NCBI RefSeq assembly: GCF_003726095.1
Contig: NZ_CP026031.1
Coordinates: forward strand, 4,900,001-4,964,000
DNA length: 64,000 nucleotides
Direction: 5' to 3'
Origin: Niallia circulans
GTDB lineage: Bacteria > Bacillota > Bacilli > Bacillales > Cytobacillaceae
The notes beneath the pieces were generated by a model. It was not told the origin of the DNA, did no database searches, and saw only the letters and a list, made by a program, of their open reading frames with translations. Within the stretch, counting starts at the first letter, position 1, and each line of letters begins with the position of its first letter. Shown piece after piece: positions 9,996-18,532 of this stretch. The translations under genes and the position numbers were made by a program.

Positions 9996-10337
9996 ATGAG
10001 TATTTTTGAAAAGATAGTTGGCAGTCTGGAAGAAAAACGGGAATGGAAGGCGATGGAGGCACGTGCAAAAGCACTTCCAGGTGAATATAGCAGCGCTTAT
10101 AAAGCAATTCAAAAATATATATGGAATGCTGGTGGTGGTCCCACTGATTGGGAGGGCAGCAGCCGCATTTTTAACGGTATTCTTGATCTCTTCGAGGCAG
10201 GAGCAGCTGAAGGAAAGAAAGTTACTGACCTTACAGGTGCGGATGTAGCAGCTTTTTGTGACGAGCTAGTGAAGGATGAGGAAACTTGGAATGATAAGTA
10301 TCGGAAAAAATTAAATGATACTATTGGTCGCGGATAA
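9996..10337 (+). CDS. DUF1048 family protein
   Basis: A 113-residue soluble protein starting at ATG 9996; the site is AAAGGAGATGTTG inside the end of padR. Features are an N-terminal helix [20 protein letters not shown], a [12 protein letters not shown] turn and a C-terminal [19 protein letters not shown]. These match the DUF1048 family, which is routinely paired with PadR regulators in Firmicutes. Its biochemical role is not known to me. Coupling to padR (one-base gap) suggests that it modulates the regulator or the exporter. Confidence 0.85.
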   Translation: MSIFEKIVGSLEEKREWKAMEARAKALPGEYSSAYKAIQKYIWNAGGGPTDWEGSSRIFNGILDLFEAGAAEGKKVTDLTGADVAAFCDELVKDEETWNDKYRKKLNDTIGRG

Positions 10338-10494
10338 CCGCAATTGTCTATTGAGGTTTAAGCTAATGATGTAAATCCTAAATTTTGGTTGGATTGGCTT
10401 CATCCGCAGTATCATGAATAAATCAACATGAAACGATTTTAGCAAAAGTAAACAAAAAGGCTATTATGGACTGGATGGTTGTTGCCAAGGTGAA

Positions 10495-10539
10495 TTGTTA
10501 ACTATTCAGTTATTTTTTTATATCGGTAGTAAGTGATAC
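10495..10539 (+). promoter_or_regulatory. ABC exporter promoter region with second PadR-type motif
   Basis: ATATCGGTAGTAAGTGATAC at 10520-10539 matches the padR promoter motif at 9572-9591 in 16 of 20 positions, with all differences transitions. A weak promoter (TTGTTA 10495-10500, TATATC 10519-10524) overlaps it. The rest of the 278-base gap between 10338 and 10615 shows nothing else. Confidence 0.6.
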
Positions 10540-10615
10540 AGAATATCAGTCAGGCTAAATAGCTGAATGCTGCCAATATAGTTTTAGGTAAGCACTTCTA
10601 TAAGGAGGGAAAAGC

Positions 10616-11377
10616 ATGAGTGAAACAGCAATTTCTGTAAAGGGATTAAAGAAATCCTTTAAAGCCAAAGAAGTATTAAAGGGGATAGATTTTGAGGTGA
10701 GGCGTGGCGAAATTTTTGCATTGCTAGGTTCAAATGGAGCGGGCAAAACGACGATAGTTAACATTCTCTCCACGTTGATGAAACCTGATGATGGAAAAGG
10801 AAGTATAGATGGTTTTGACATCCATCGTCAACCAGATAATGTCCGTCAAAGCATCAGTCTGACAGGGCAGTTTGCAGCATTAGATGGCATGCTTACTGGT
10901 CGTGAAAATCTAATCATGGTTGCAAAGCTGCGGGGAGTTTCTAATCCAGTCCAGGCTGCTGACCATTTGCTTGCTAGATTCAGCCTGACTGACACAGCTA
11001 ACCAGAGAGCAGATCAATATTCGGGAGGGATGAAGCGTAGACTTGACATTGCCATGAGTTTAATCGGAAAGCCGTCTGTAATTTTTCTTGATGAACCAAC
11101 GACAGGACTTGATCCTGAGGCGCGGATGGAAGTTTGGGATACAGTCAAGGTGCTTGCGGGCGGTGGCACAACCATCTTGCTAACGACTCAGTATTTGGAG
11201 GAAGCGGAACAGCTAGCAGACCGTATTGCCATCTTACATGGCGGAAAAATTATCACTACTGGTACTCTGACTGAACTTCAAGAGATGTTTCCACCAAGAA
11301 AAGTGGAGTATATCGAGAAGCAGCCGACATTGGAGGAAATTTTCCTCGCAATAATTGGCAAAAAGGAGAGAATGTAA
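10616..11377 (+). CDS. DrrA-type ABC exporter ATP-binding protein
   Basis: A 253-residue cytoplasmic ATPase. It has Walker A GSNGAGKTT near residue 38, signature SGGMKRRLDIAMSL near 138, Walker B VIFLDEPTTGLDP near 158, and the switch region LLTTQYLEEAEQLADR. The TTQYLEEA text and the C-terminal PTLEEIFLAI are typical of the daunorubicin-resistance (DrrA) group. ATG 10616 follows AAGGAGGG. The permease gene begins immediately after its stop codon. The substrate is unknown, but the PadR context points to a toxic compound. Confidence 0.93.
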   Translation: MSETAISVKGLKKSFKAKEVLKGIDFEVRRGEIFALLGSNGAGKTTIVNILSTLMKPDDGKGSIDGFDIHRQPDNVRQSISLTGQFAALDGMLTGRENLIMVAKLRGVSNPVQAADHLLARFSLTDTANQRADQYSGGMKRRLDIAMSLIGKPSVIFLDEPTTGLDPEARMEVWDTVKVLAGGGTTILLTTQYLEEAEQLADRIAILHGGKIITTGTLTELQEMFPPRKVEYIEKQPTLEEIFLAIIGKKERM

Positions 11378-12127
11378 ATGAAAAGTAAAACATGGGTTCT
11401 ACTAGGACGTTTAATGCGCAATATTATGCGCAGCCCAGACACGATAATTACAGTGGCGATTACGCCGATTATGATGATGCTGCTGTTTGTCTATGTATTT
11501 GGTGGTGCGATAGAAACTGGTACGGATAACTACGTCAATTATTTACTGCCAGGCATTCTGCTGCTGGCAATCGCATCCGGTGTTGCTTACACTTCGCTGC
11601 GGCTGTTTACGGATGTGAAAAGCGGGCTGATGGCACGCTTTGTTACAATGCCTATTAAACGTTCGTCGATATTATGGGCGCATGTGTTGACTTCAATTAT
11701 TTCCAATATGCTTACTGTGGTGGTCGTTATCCTGGCTGCGCTTTTGATGGGCTTTCGTTCCAATGCGGCTATTATAGATTGGTTTGCGATAGCTGGGATA
11801 CTAGGACTATTTACACTTGCACTAACATGGCTAGCCGTCATTCCTGGCTTAAGAGCAGGAACTATGGAAGGAGCTACAGCTTATTCATACCCGCTGATTT
11901 TTCTGCCGTTTATCAGTTCAGCCTTTGTTCCTACCAAAACCATGCCTAAGCTTATCCGTGTGTTCGCAGAGAATCAGCCTGTGACCTCCATTGTAAATGC
12001 CATTCGTGCTCTTTTGTATGAAGGCACCGTTAGAAATGATATCTGGATAGCTCTTGGCTGGTGTGTCGGTATCATGGCTATCGCTTATTTCTTCGCTAAT
12101 AAAGCATTTAAACGCCAGTTAGGGTAA
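11378..12127 (+). CDS. DrrB-type ABC-2 exporter permease
   Basis: A 249-residue ABC-2 membrane protein with six hydrophobic segments and the family blocks VYVFGGAIETGTDNYVNYLLPGI and FVPTKTMPKLIRVFAENQPVT. The start ATG 11378 abuts the ATPase stop, with GGAGAG as its ribosome site. It forms the transmembrane half of the exporter encoded with the gene before it. A strong terminator follows at 12192-12237. Confidence 0.92.
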   Translation: MKSKTWVLLGRLMRNIMRSPDTIITVAITPIMMMLLFVYVFGGAIETGTDNYVNYLLPGILLLAIASGVAYTSLRLFTDVKSGLMARFVTMPIKRSSILWAHVLTSIISNMLTVVVVILAALLMGFRSNAAIIDWFAIAGILGLFTLALTWLAVIPGLRAGTMEGATAYSYPLIFLPFISSAFVPTKTMPKLIRVFAENQPVTSIVNAIRALLYEGTVRNDIWIALGWCVGIMAIAYFFANKAFKRQLG

Positions 12128-12191
12128 CTACCTTGAGGGAAGGAACAATGGTTGCTTGCGATTAATTATCAAAAAAGTAAATAATCTTAAG

Positions 12192-12237
12192 AGCGATGAA
12201 CCTACATTAAATATTAATGTGATTCATCGTTTTTTTG
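12192..12237 (+). terminator. Strong terminator ending the ABC exporter unit
   Basis: GCGATGAA (12193-12200) pairs with TTCATCGT (12223-12230). Inside it ACATTA and TAATGT extend the stem, and a run of seven T follows. This separates the exporter from the permease/mevalonate unit. Confidence 0.88.
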
Positions 12238-12369
12238 CTTTAGAAAATGTAGTTTCATTTAAATATCGAACAATTGGAGTATCTGAACAAATAATGGTTA
12301 TCTCATTTACTATTTGTGGTATAACAACCATGAATACATATTTAATTTCCGGAATTCAATTGAGAATCA

Positions 12370-12398
12370 TTTTCAACGGTTGGAATTTAGTGTATAAT
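12370..12398 (+). promoter_or_regulatory. Candidate promoter of the permease-mevalonate operon
   Basis: TTTTCA at 12370-12375 and TATAAT at 12393-12398 (17-base spacer) lie 68 bases before the first gene of the unit. The -10 is perfect and the -35 matches at four of six positions. Confidence 0.6.
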
Positions 12399-12465
12399 CT
12401 TCGTGGGGAAGCGGAACCTAACAGTATGCTCATTAACGCTCATTAAATACAAGGAGTTTGATTGT

Positions 12466-12711
12466 ATGGAAAATAAACATAATCAAGAGGAAAACGATAA
12501 TATTGAGGTCTGGGAGGATCTCATCAATATAAAAGATTTAGTGATCGCACTAATAATTTGTAGTATAACGACTATGGGTGCCTATTTTATTGCACCAAAT
12601 GAGGCACCAAAGCCTTTGTTTTTTGGACTTGGTGGTGCCATTATCGGTTTTATTATTTGTAGTTTTATCATTAAGCCAAAAAGAAACTTTGAAAGAACGG
12701 GAGAAAAATAA
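12466..12711 (+). CDS. Small two-helix membrane protein ahead of the TctA-type permease
   Basis: An 81-residue protein; ATG 12466 follows AAGGAG. An acidic N-terminus (MENKHNQEENDNIEVWEDL) precedes two hydrophobic segments, at about residues 24-43 and 50-67, and a basic tail. Its stop codon shares a base with the ATG of the permease, so the two are translationally coupled. In tripartite tricarboxylate transporters a small membrane subunit (TctB, normally four helices) pairs with TctA. This protein could take that place, although it has only two helices and I see no TctB signature. Confidence 0.7.
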   Translation: MENKHNQEENDNIEVWEDLINIKDLVIALIICSITTMGAYFIAPNEAPKPLFFGLGGAIIGFIICSFIIKPKRNFERTGEK

Positions 12712-14060
12712 TGGATATCGTATTAATTATTGAGATGATTGCTGCTGCCGTTTTAGCAGCTGTATTGTATACCATAATTGGTGTAGCACCGGGGACAGAC
12801 GAAACGGCTGTTTTAGCACCGGTAACGCTGGCGATTGTACTTGCGGGGGTAGAGCCTATTGTGGTTTTAACCTTTTTTATGTCTGCAATTGTAGCAAATA
12901 AAGTCACCGATTCTATTCCAGTCGCACTTGCTGGAATTCCAGGGGGAGTGATGGCGACCCCGATGGTAGAGCATGCCCTCGTGTTAAAAAAACATGGCAT
13001 GCCAGATATCAGTATTCGCAAAATGGCATCTGGATCTGTAATCGGGACGCTTGTATCGGTTCCTGTGAGCTTATTGATGGCGCAAGTCTTAATTCCATTC
13101 TCTGATGTCATTAAAGAATATGCAAACCCTCTCTTTTTCATTGGTGCCGTTTTACTGGCATTAATGACGAAAAATAAGCTGTTATCACTTCTAGTGATCC
13201 TGCCGTTTGCTCTCTTAATAGAAGGGTTACGCCATCTTTATTGGGGAATTGGGGTTGTGCCTGAAGGAACGAATGTCTTCATATCCTTTTTCTTAGGAAT
13301 TACCATTGGCCCTGTCATTTTGACATTGTTTGAACTATTACATAAAGAAAAACGAGCTAGTATGCCAAGATATCCAAAGAAAACGATTCGTTTTGCGGAA
13401 ACGAATACCTCTAAAGGTTTTCCAAATCCTTTTAAAATATTGACCAAACAGGAAACGGGAACAAGTATGCTTGCCAGCTTTATTGGCTCTATTACCTTTA
13501 TTATGAGTCCTGTCGGTATGACTATTTTCCTTGGAGAAGTATTTTCAAGTCGCATCAAGGATCCTGTGAAAAAAGCGTCAGTAGCAATCGCTTCAATGGA
13601 AGGATTGACAAATGCTACGTATATTTCTGGAACATTAATTCCCTTGATTGCTCTCGGTATCCCGTTGTCTCCAATGGCAATTGGACCTGCAAATGCTCTC
13701 TTTAACGCACCGCCAGTGTTCACGCCAGAGCATAATTTGCATCATCTCTTATCAAATGCAGATTTTGTGTGGGCAACATTAATCGGGGCAACGATAGCTC
13801 TTGTAATTACTTATTTTGTCGCTGTAAAGTATGCTAATCAAATTTGTGCCTTTGTGTTTCGCTGGGTTCCCCATGAAGCAATTCTAGGACTATTTTTTGG
13901 ACTTGTGTTATTATTAGCTTTTATGGACGCTGGTTGGATAAATATCATCGGTGTACTTGTTATCGGTTTATTTGCTGGTATGCTGCACCGCTGGGGCGTC
14001 AATTATGGCGTTCAGTTTATGATCCTTTATTCAGCACCGTGGATCATTAGTTGGTTTTAA
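12711..14060 (+). CDS. TctA-type tripartite transporter permease
   Basis: A 449-residue membrane protein with about eleven hydrophobic segments. The N-terminal region (VLYTIIGVAPGTDETAVLAP) and the ALAGIPGGVMATPMVEHALVLKKHG block fit the TctA family of large permeases, whose hallmark is a duplicated glycine/proline-rich loop. Known TctA systems bring in carboxylates such as citrate using a periplasmic or lipoprotein receptor (TctC). No receptor gene is present here. The gene is coupled to the small membrane protein upstream and lies 42 bases before mevalonate kinase. Transport of mevalonate or a related acid is a reasonable inference but is unproven. Confidence 0.82.
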   Translation: MDIVLIIEMIAAAVLAAVLYTIIGVAPGTDETAVLAPVTLAIVLAGVEPIVVLTFFMSAIVANKVTDSIPVALAGIPGGVMATPMVEHALVLKKHGMPDISIRKMASGSVIGTLVSVPVSLLMAQVLIPFSDVIKEYANPLFFIGAVLLALMTKNKLLSLLVILPFALLIEGLRHLYWGIGVVPEGTNVFISFFLGITIGPVILTLFELLHKEKRASMPRYPKKTIRFAETNTSKGFPNPFKILTKQETGTSMLASFIGSITFIMSPVGMTIFLGEVFSSRIKDPVKKASVAIASMEGLTNATYISGTLIPLIALGIPLSPMAIGPANALFNAPPVFTPEHNLHHLLSNADFVWATLIGATIALVITYFVAVKYANQICAFVFRWVPHEAILGLFFGLVLLLAFMDAGWINIIGVLVIGLFAGMLHRWGVNYGVQFMILYSAPWIISWF

Positions 14061-14102
14061 AAATCCTAACAGATATATATTTATATGAAAGTGGGGATAT
14101 CG

Positions 14103-15053
14103 ATGCTTGAAACTCCACAAAAAATTGCGGTAGGCCGAGCACATAGTAAGTTAATTTTAATTGGGGAGCACTCGGTTGTTTATGGACAGCCGGCCATTGC
14201 TTTTCCGTTTAAACAAATAGAAGTAAAAGTAACCGTTAAGAATATCGGGGGAAGTTCGATACAAATCGAAAGTCCCTTTTATCAAGGACCAATAGAGCAA
14301 ATTCCTGAAAAGATGGAGGGAATTGGTGATTGTATTATCCAGACATTAAAGGTTTTGGAGCAGCAGTCTTCCGGTTTAGAAATTAAGATTTCCTCCACGA
14401 TTCCGATTGGACGAGGACTAGGTTCAAGTGCGGCAATTGCGATCGCGCTTGTTCGCGGTCTTTTTGCCTTTTTCAATCAAAAGCTAAGCAACAGTCAATT
14501 AATGATCTTGGTGGAGCGGGCGGAAAAATTTGCGCATGGAACACCAAGTGGGATCGATATGATGACAGCTGCTAGCGCCACTCCGATTTGGTTTCAAAAG
14601 CAGCAAGAGGTTGAACATGTGCAAATTGGCGCGCCATTTCATCTGGTTATAGCAGATAGTGGCAGGGTTGGCGATACTTTTGCAGCGGTTAAATCAATCC
14701 GAGATAAGTATGAAATTAAGCCTGAGCAAATAGAGGAATCTATCACACTACTTGGCATATTAACACAAGAGACGCGAGTAGCACTTGCTGCAGGTGATTT
14801 TCAACTGGTTGGCGACAAATTAAATCAAGCACACCAGCATTTAGGTTTGTTAGGTGTCAGTGATTCTGGATTAGATGATTTAGTAGACACTGCTCGATCT
14901 GCTGGAGCAGTTGGTGCAAAATTAACAGGCGGTGGCCGCGGTGGCTGTATTTTAGCATTAGTGGAAAATGAGCAGCTTGGAAAAAAAGTTGCCGATGCTT
15001 TGCTGGAAGCTGGTGCTGCCCAAACATGGCAATACACAATAGCTGAATGCTAG
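14103..15053 (+). CDS. mvaK1: Mevalonate kinase
   Basis: A 316-residue GHMP kinase that phosphorylates (R)-mevalonate at the 5-position using ATP. An upstream in-frame ATG at 14085 lacks a ribosome site, while ATG 14103 has AAGTGGGGA. Diagnostic blocks are KLILIGEHSVVYGQPAIAFP near residue 16, PIGRGLGSSAA (101-111) as the phosphate loop, HGTPSGIDM with the catalytic Asp, and KLTGGGRGGC near the C-terminus. It is the first enzyme of a complete lower mevalonate set. No HMG-CoA synthase or reductase is in the window. Confidence 0.95.
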   Translation: MLETPQKIAVGRAHSKLILIGEHSVVYGQPAIAFPFKQIEVKVTVKNIGGSSIQIESPFYQGPIEQIPEKMEGIGDCIIQTLKVLEQQSSGLEIKISSTIPIGRGLGSSAAIAIALVRGLFAFFNQKLSNSQLMILVERAEKFAHGTPSGIDMMTAASATPIWFQKQQEVEHVQIGAPFHLVIADSGRVGDTFAAVKSIRDKYEIKPEQIEESITLLGILTQETRVALAAGDFQLVGDKLNQAHQHLGLLGVSDSGLDDLVDTARSAGAVGAKLTGGGRGGCILALVENEQLGKKVADALLEAGAAQTWQYTIAEC

Positions 15054-15075
15054 TAACAATGGAGGAGTGTAATTA

Positions 15076-16065
15076 ATGGAAGCGATCGCTCGAGCTCATA
15101 CGAATATTGCGTTAATCAAATATTGGGGAAAACGGAATACCCAATTGTTTTTACCGACAAATAGTAGTTTGTCGATAACATTAGATCATTTTTACACAGA
15201 AACCAAGGTGCAGTTTTCTGACCGGTTTGAGAAGGACAGCTTGATATTAGATGGAAGCCAAGTCTCTGATCGAGAAATTGGGAAAATAACAGCCTTTCTT
15301 GATCATGTCCGGAACATTGCTGGCACAAAAGCTTTTGCAAAGGTGACATCGGTGAACCATGTGCCGACAGCTGCTGGTTTTGCTTCCTCTGCTTCGGGAT
15401 ATGCAGCATTAGCTGCGGCAGCAAGTAAAGCATTACAGCTAGGTTTAACAGGGACAGAACTTTCCGCTTTAGCCCGTCAAGGATCTGGCTCTGCTTCCCG
15501 CTCTATTTTTGGAGGATTTGTAGAATGGCAAAAAGGCGAGAAGACAGACGGAACGGATTCGTTTGCAACGCAAATTTTAGACGAAAAAGCATGGGATCTG
15601 AGCGTCCTTTCTGTTGTAGTGGAAGCTGGTCCTAAATCGGTATCGAGCCGAGACGGCATGCAGCGGACAGTGGAAACTTCTCCTTTCTATGCGGGCTGGT
15701 TAGCGACAGTAGATGAGGATTTACAGCAGATGAAAGAAGCGATAAATGCACGTGATTTTACAAAGCTAGGTGAAATTGCCGAGGCAAATGCGATGAAAAT
15801 GCATGCTACAACGTTAGGGGCAAAGCCGCCGTTTTTATATTGGCAAAGTGCAACGCTCGATGTTATGCAACAGGTGATGGAATTGCGTCAACAAGGACTA
15901 GAGGCTTATTTCACCATTGATGCTGGACCGAATGTAAAAGTCCTCTGCAAACCAGAGCAAGAACATATAATCAAAGAAAAGCTGGCAGCAGTAGCTTCTG
16001 TTCGTGATGTAGTTGTATGTCATCCAGGCCCTGGAATTCAATATTTATCTGAATGGGTGGGATAA
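15076..16065 (+). CDS. mvaD: Diphosphomevalonate decarboxylase
   Basis: A 329-residue GHMP enzyme that phosphorylates and decarboxylates diphosphomevalonate to isopentenyl diphosphate. The N-terminal RAHTNIALIKYWGKRN (residues 6-21) is the family signature. TAAGFASSASGYAALAAAA is the ATP loop, GSGSASRSIFGGFVEW the substrate loop, and TIDAGPNVKVLCK contains the catalytic Asp. ATG 15076 follows GGAGGAG, 22 bases after mvaK1. A 163-base gap with a hairpin separates it from mvaK2. Confidence 0.96.
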   Translation: MEAIARAHTNIALIKYWGKRNTQLFLPTNSSLSITLDHFYTETKVQFSDRFEKDSLILDGSQVSDREIGKITAFLDHVRNIAGTKAFAKVTSVNHVPTAAGFASSASGYAALAAAASKALQLGLTGTELSALARQGSGSASRSIFGGFVEWQKGEKTDGTDSFATQILDEKAWDLSVLSVVVEAGPKSVSSRDGMQRTVETSPFYAGWLATVDEDLQQMKEAINARDFTKLGEIAEANAMKMHATTLGAKPPFLYWQSATLDVMQQVMELRQQGLEAYFTIDAGPNVKVLCKPEQEHIIKEKLAAVASVRDVVVCHPGPGIQYLSEWVG

Positions 16066-16083
16066 TGGTAAAATAAATAGGAA

Positions 16084-16112
16084 GAGGGATCGTTAAAGAA
16101 AACTTATCCCTC
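16084..16112 (+). other. Hairpin without T tract between mvaD and mvaK2
   Basis: GAGGGAT (16084-16090) pairs with ATCCCTC (16106-16112). No run of T follows, so it is more likely an mRNA processing or stability element inside the operon than a terminator. Confidence 0.45.
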
Positions 16113-16228
16113 ACGGAGGAAAGTGGCATTTATCGAGTCTTTACGGACAATTTATCCACACCTGTTCTTGGAGCTTACTTCCAGTTAAGCGTGGCATAAA
16201 TGAGGACTTTTAAAAGGAGTGAGTCCAG

Positions 16229-17317
16229 ATGCATGAAATAAAAGTTCCGGGTAAACTGTTTATTGCTGGGGAATATGCAGTGCTAGAACCAGGCTATCCA
16301 GCAATCGTTGTAGCAGTTGACCGGTTTATTACAGCGAAAGTGACATTTAGTGAAAAACAGATGCTGTCCTTGCCGCAAATAGGACTTCCCAATGTTGCTT
16401 GCCGATTCGAGCATGGACAAGTCGTTTTGGAAGATACTGATGCAAGATTGGAATTTATCGAAAACACATTAGGTGTAGTTCATCAGTATTTACGAGAAAA
16501 GTCTGTTCATACGAAGCCTTTTTCACTTAGTATTACTAGCGAATTAGATGATGTTTCCACTGGTCGGAAATATGGCCTAGGATCTAGTGCAGCAGTAGTT
16601 GTTGCGGTCGTATCCTCCATTTTAATGTTGTATCAAGATCAACTAACTGTTACGAAAAAACATATTTATAAGCTCGCTGCAATCGCTCATTATCAGACAC
16701 AAGGCAGTGGCTCCTGTGCAGATGTAGCAGCATCGACATATGGCGGCTGGCTCCACTATGCAGCATTTAAAGCAAGCTGGTTAAAAGGAAAGCTTGCAGA
16801 CAAAGGTTCTATTTCTGAATTGGTGGAAGAGAATTGGCCCTATCTCCAGATAGAACAGCTAGAAGCGCCTGAAGAATTAGTGCTTGCTGTCGGCTGGACA
16901 GGCAGTGCTGCAAAAACGGCTTCTTTAATAAAAAAGATTGAACCATTAAAGCAGCAAGATTCCCATATCTATCAAGGATTCCTTCAGAAAAGTCGCGATG
17001 CTGTTTCCGCGATGGTGGAAGGCTTTAAACAAAACGATATAACGATGGTGATGGCGAGTTTATCCGCTAACCGTTCTGCTTTATTAGAGCTAAGTCGAGA
17101 AACTGGCGGGGCAATTGAAACGACGGAATTAGAAAAGCTAATTCAGATTGCTGATCGTTTTGGAGCTGGAAAATCATCTGGTGCTGGCGGCGGCGATTGT
17201 GGAATTGCTTTTACAAGCATGAACAAGCTGGAACGATTACATAAAGAATGGCAGGAGGCTGGTGTCGTACCTTTAGATATCCTCCCTGCAGCCAAAAATA
17301 ATGAGACTGGAGTTTAG
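16229..17317 (+). CDS. mvaK2: Phosphomevalonate kinase
   Basis: A 362-residue GHMP kinase that converts phosphomevalonate to diphosphomevalonate. The visible motifs are KVPGKLFIAGEYAVLEPGYP at the N-terminus, KYGLGSSAAVVVAVV as the ATP loop, GSGSCADVAASTYGGWLHY with substrate-binding residues, and SSGAGGGDCGIAF near the end. ATG 16229 follows AAAAGGAG. The isomerase gene starts three bases after its stop. Gene order kinase-decarboxylase-kinase-isomerase matches mevalonate clusters of Gram-positive cocci. Confidence 0.95.
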   Translation: MHEIKVPGKLFIAGEYAVLEPGYPAIVVAVDRFITAKVTFSEKQMLSLPQIGLPNVACRFEHGQVVLEDTDARLEFIENTLGVVHQYLREKSVHTKPFSLSITSELDDVSTGRKYGLGSSAAVVVAVVSSILMLYQDQLTVTKKHIYKLAAIAHYQTQGSGSCADVAASTYGGWLHYAAFKASWLKGKLADKGSISELVEENWPYLQIEQLEAPEELVLAVGWTGSAAKTASLIKKIEPLKQQDSHIYQGFLQKSRDAVSAMVEGFKQNDITMVMASLSANRSALLELSRETGGAIETTELEKLIQIADRFGAGKSSGAGGGDCGIAFTSMNKLERLHKEWQEAGVVPLDILPAAKNNETGV

Positions 17318-17320
17318 AGA

Positions 17321-18340
17321 ATGACTGATTCAATTGACAAAAGAAAAGCCCAGCATATTGAGTTGGTTTTAAATGAAAAAGTCACAGGAGATAATATTAC
17401 GACTGGCCTTGAAACGTATCGCTTTTTACATAATGCCTTGCCGGAAATTAACTTTGATGACATTACATTAAACACAGAGTTTCTAGGTAAAAAGCTGAAG
17501 ACTCCTTTTTTAGTCAGTTCAATGACTGGCGGGGCTGCGATGGCGGAGACGATTAACCGAAACCTCGCAATTGCGGCAGAAGAACGTGGGTGGGCCTTTG
17601 CATTAGGATCCACAAGAGCACTCATTGAAAATGAAAAATATCGGGAATCCTTTCAAATTCGAAAATATGCACCATCGATTCCAATCATCGCTAATTTAGG
17701 AGCCGTTCAGTTTAATTATGGCTTTGGAATCGACCAGTGCAGACAAATTATCGAGATGACAGATGCGGATATGCTTGTGCTCCATTTGAATAGTATCCAA
17801 GAAATTGTGCAGCATGAAGGCGATCGCAATTTTAAAGATCTGCTTGGAAAAATCGAGCAAGTTTGTACACAGCTAGAGATTCCTGTTGGCGCAAAAGAAG
17901 TAGGCTTTGGAATCGATGGCACCACTGCGAAAAAACTGACTGATGTTGGCATCTCCTTTATTGATGTCGCAGGTGCAGGCGGTACATCATGGAGCCAAGT
18001 AGAAAAACTACGCTCCAAAGAGAAAATCAAGAAAATAGCAGCCGAAGCCTTCAGCAGCTGGGGAATCCCAACGGCTGAATGTATTGTTTCCGTTAAAGAA
18101 GCAATTAATCAACCAATTATCGCCAGCGGGGGAATCAAAAATGGAATGGATGCCGCTAAAGCAATCGCACTAGGATCAGACATGGTTGGTTTTGCTCGTT
18201 CCATTTTAAAAGAAGCTACTGAATCACCAGAAGATCTAATCGAACTGTTTGAGACACGAGAACTAGAATTACAGATGACAATGTTCGGAATTGGTGCAGC
18301 AACTGTTGAGGAATTGAAGGGAACAGATCGGATTAAGTAG
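17321..18340 (+). CDS. fni: Isopentenyl-diphosphate delta-isomerase, type 2
   Basis: A 339-residue FMN- and NADPH-dependent TIM-barrel enzyme that interconverts IPP and DMAPP. Visible features are an N-terminal RKAQHIELVL segment, TPFLVSSMTGGAAMAE at the FMN site, VLHLNSIQEIVQHEGDRNF with metal and substrate residues, and the FMN phosphate site ASGGIKNGMDAAKAIALGSD. ATG 17321 lies three bases after mvaK2, so translation is probably coupled. It closes the mevalonate unit. A repeat hairpin overlaps its stop codon and may serve as terminator. Confidence 0.95.
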   Translation: MTDSIDKRKAQHIELVLNEKVTGDNITTGLETYRFLHNALPEINFDDITLNTEFLGKKLKTPFLVSSMTGGAAMAETINRNLAIAAEERGWAFALGSTRALIENEKYRESFQIRKYAPSIPIIANLGAVQFNYGFGIDQCRQIIEMTDADMLVLHLNSIQEIVQHEGDRNFKDLLGKIEQVCTQLEIPVGAKEVGFGIDGTTAKKLTDVGISFIDVAGAGGTSWSQVEKLRSKEKIKKIAAEAFSSWGIPTAECIVSVKEAINQPIIASGGIKNGMDAAKAIALGSDMVGFARSILKEATESPEDLIELFETRELELQMTMFGIGAATVEELKGTDRIK

Positions 18341-18368
18341 GGACAAGGGGACAGACCCCTTTGTCCCT
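18339..18368. repeat. GGGACAAGGGG-type palindromic repeat, copy 1 of 3
   Basis: AGGGACAAGGGG and CCCCTTTGTCCCT face each other around a short ACAGA centre. The copy overlaps the stop codon of fni. Related copies are at 18756-18785 and 22517-22545. This is a family of short intergenic palindromes common in Bacillus genomes; here it could end the operon transcript. Confidence 0.8.
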
Positions 18369-18374
18369 TCAGGA

Positions 18375-18406
18375 TTGAAATTTTGGTAGTAAGGGTATAT
18401 TATAAT
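18375..18406 (+). promoter_or_regulatory. Candidate promoter of an antisense RNA
   Basis: TATAAT at 18401-18406, overlapped by TATATT at 18396-18401, lies downstream of TTGAAA at 18375-18380. The spacing to TATATT is 15 and to TATAAT is 20, so neither is ideal. It points towards the 3' end of the small reverse-strand gene at 18482-18634. Confidence 0.45.
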
Positions 18407-18411
18407 ATATA

Positions 18412-18532
18412 AGAATCAAACTAAAAAAACCAAGGAGCTAGAACTCCTTGGACAACTACTTTCGAGTGGTATGCTAAATTGTTATTTAGAAGACCCACCC
18501 TTATGCTTCCGACGGCGCGGGGTGGGTTTTCG
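18412..18532 (+). ncRNA. Candidate antisense RNA overlapping the 3' end of the small toxin-like gene
   Basis: The predicted transcript would start near 18412 and end at a forward-strand terminator. ACCCACCC (18493-18500) pairs with GGGTGGGT (18520-18527), and TTTTCGTTTGTT continues from the end of the arm. It would be fully complementary to about 100 bases of the reverse-strand mRNA, including codons for the basic tail of the protein. This is the geometry of TxpA/RatA- and BsrG/SR4-type systems. No similarity search was possible, so this is inference from layout. Confidence 0.45.
18422..18451 (-). terminator. Terminator of the small toxin-like gene
   Basis: Reading the reverse strand, CCAAGGAG and CTCCTTGG (18451-18444 and 18437-18430) form a perfect 8-bp stem with a 6-base loop, followed by seven T (18429-18423). 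Confidence 0.85.

Noticed and set aside
12156..12446. A 96-codon forward open frame between the ABC exporter and the small membrane protein.
   Set aside because: It runs through the strong terminator at 12192-12237 and the operon promoter at 12370-12398, and has no ribosome site.
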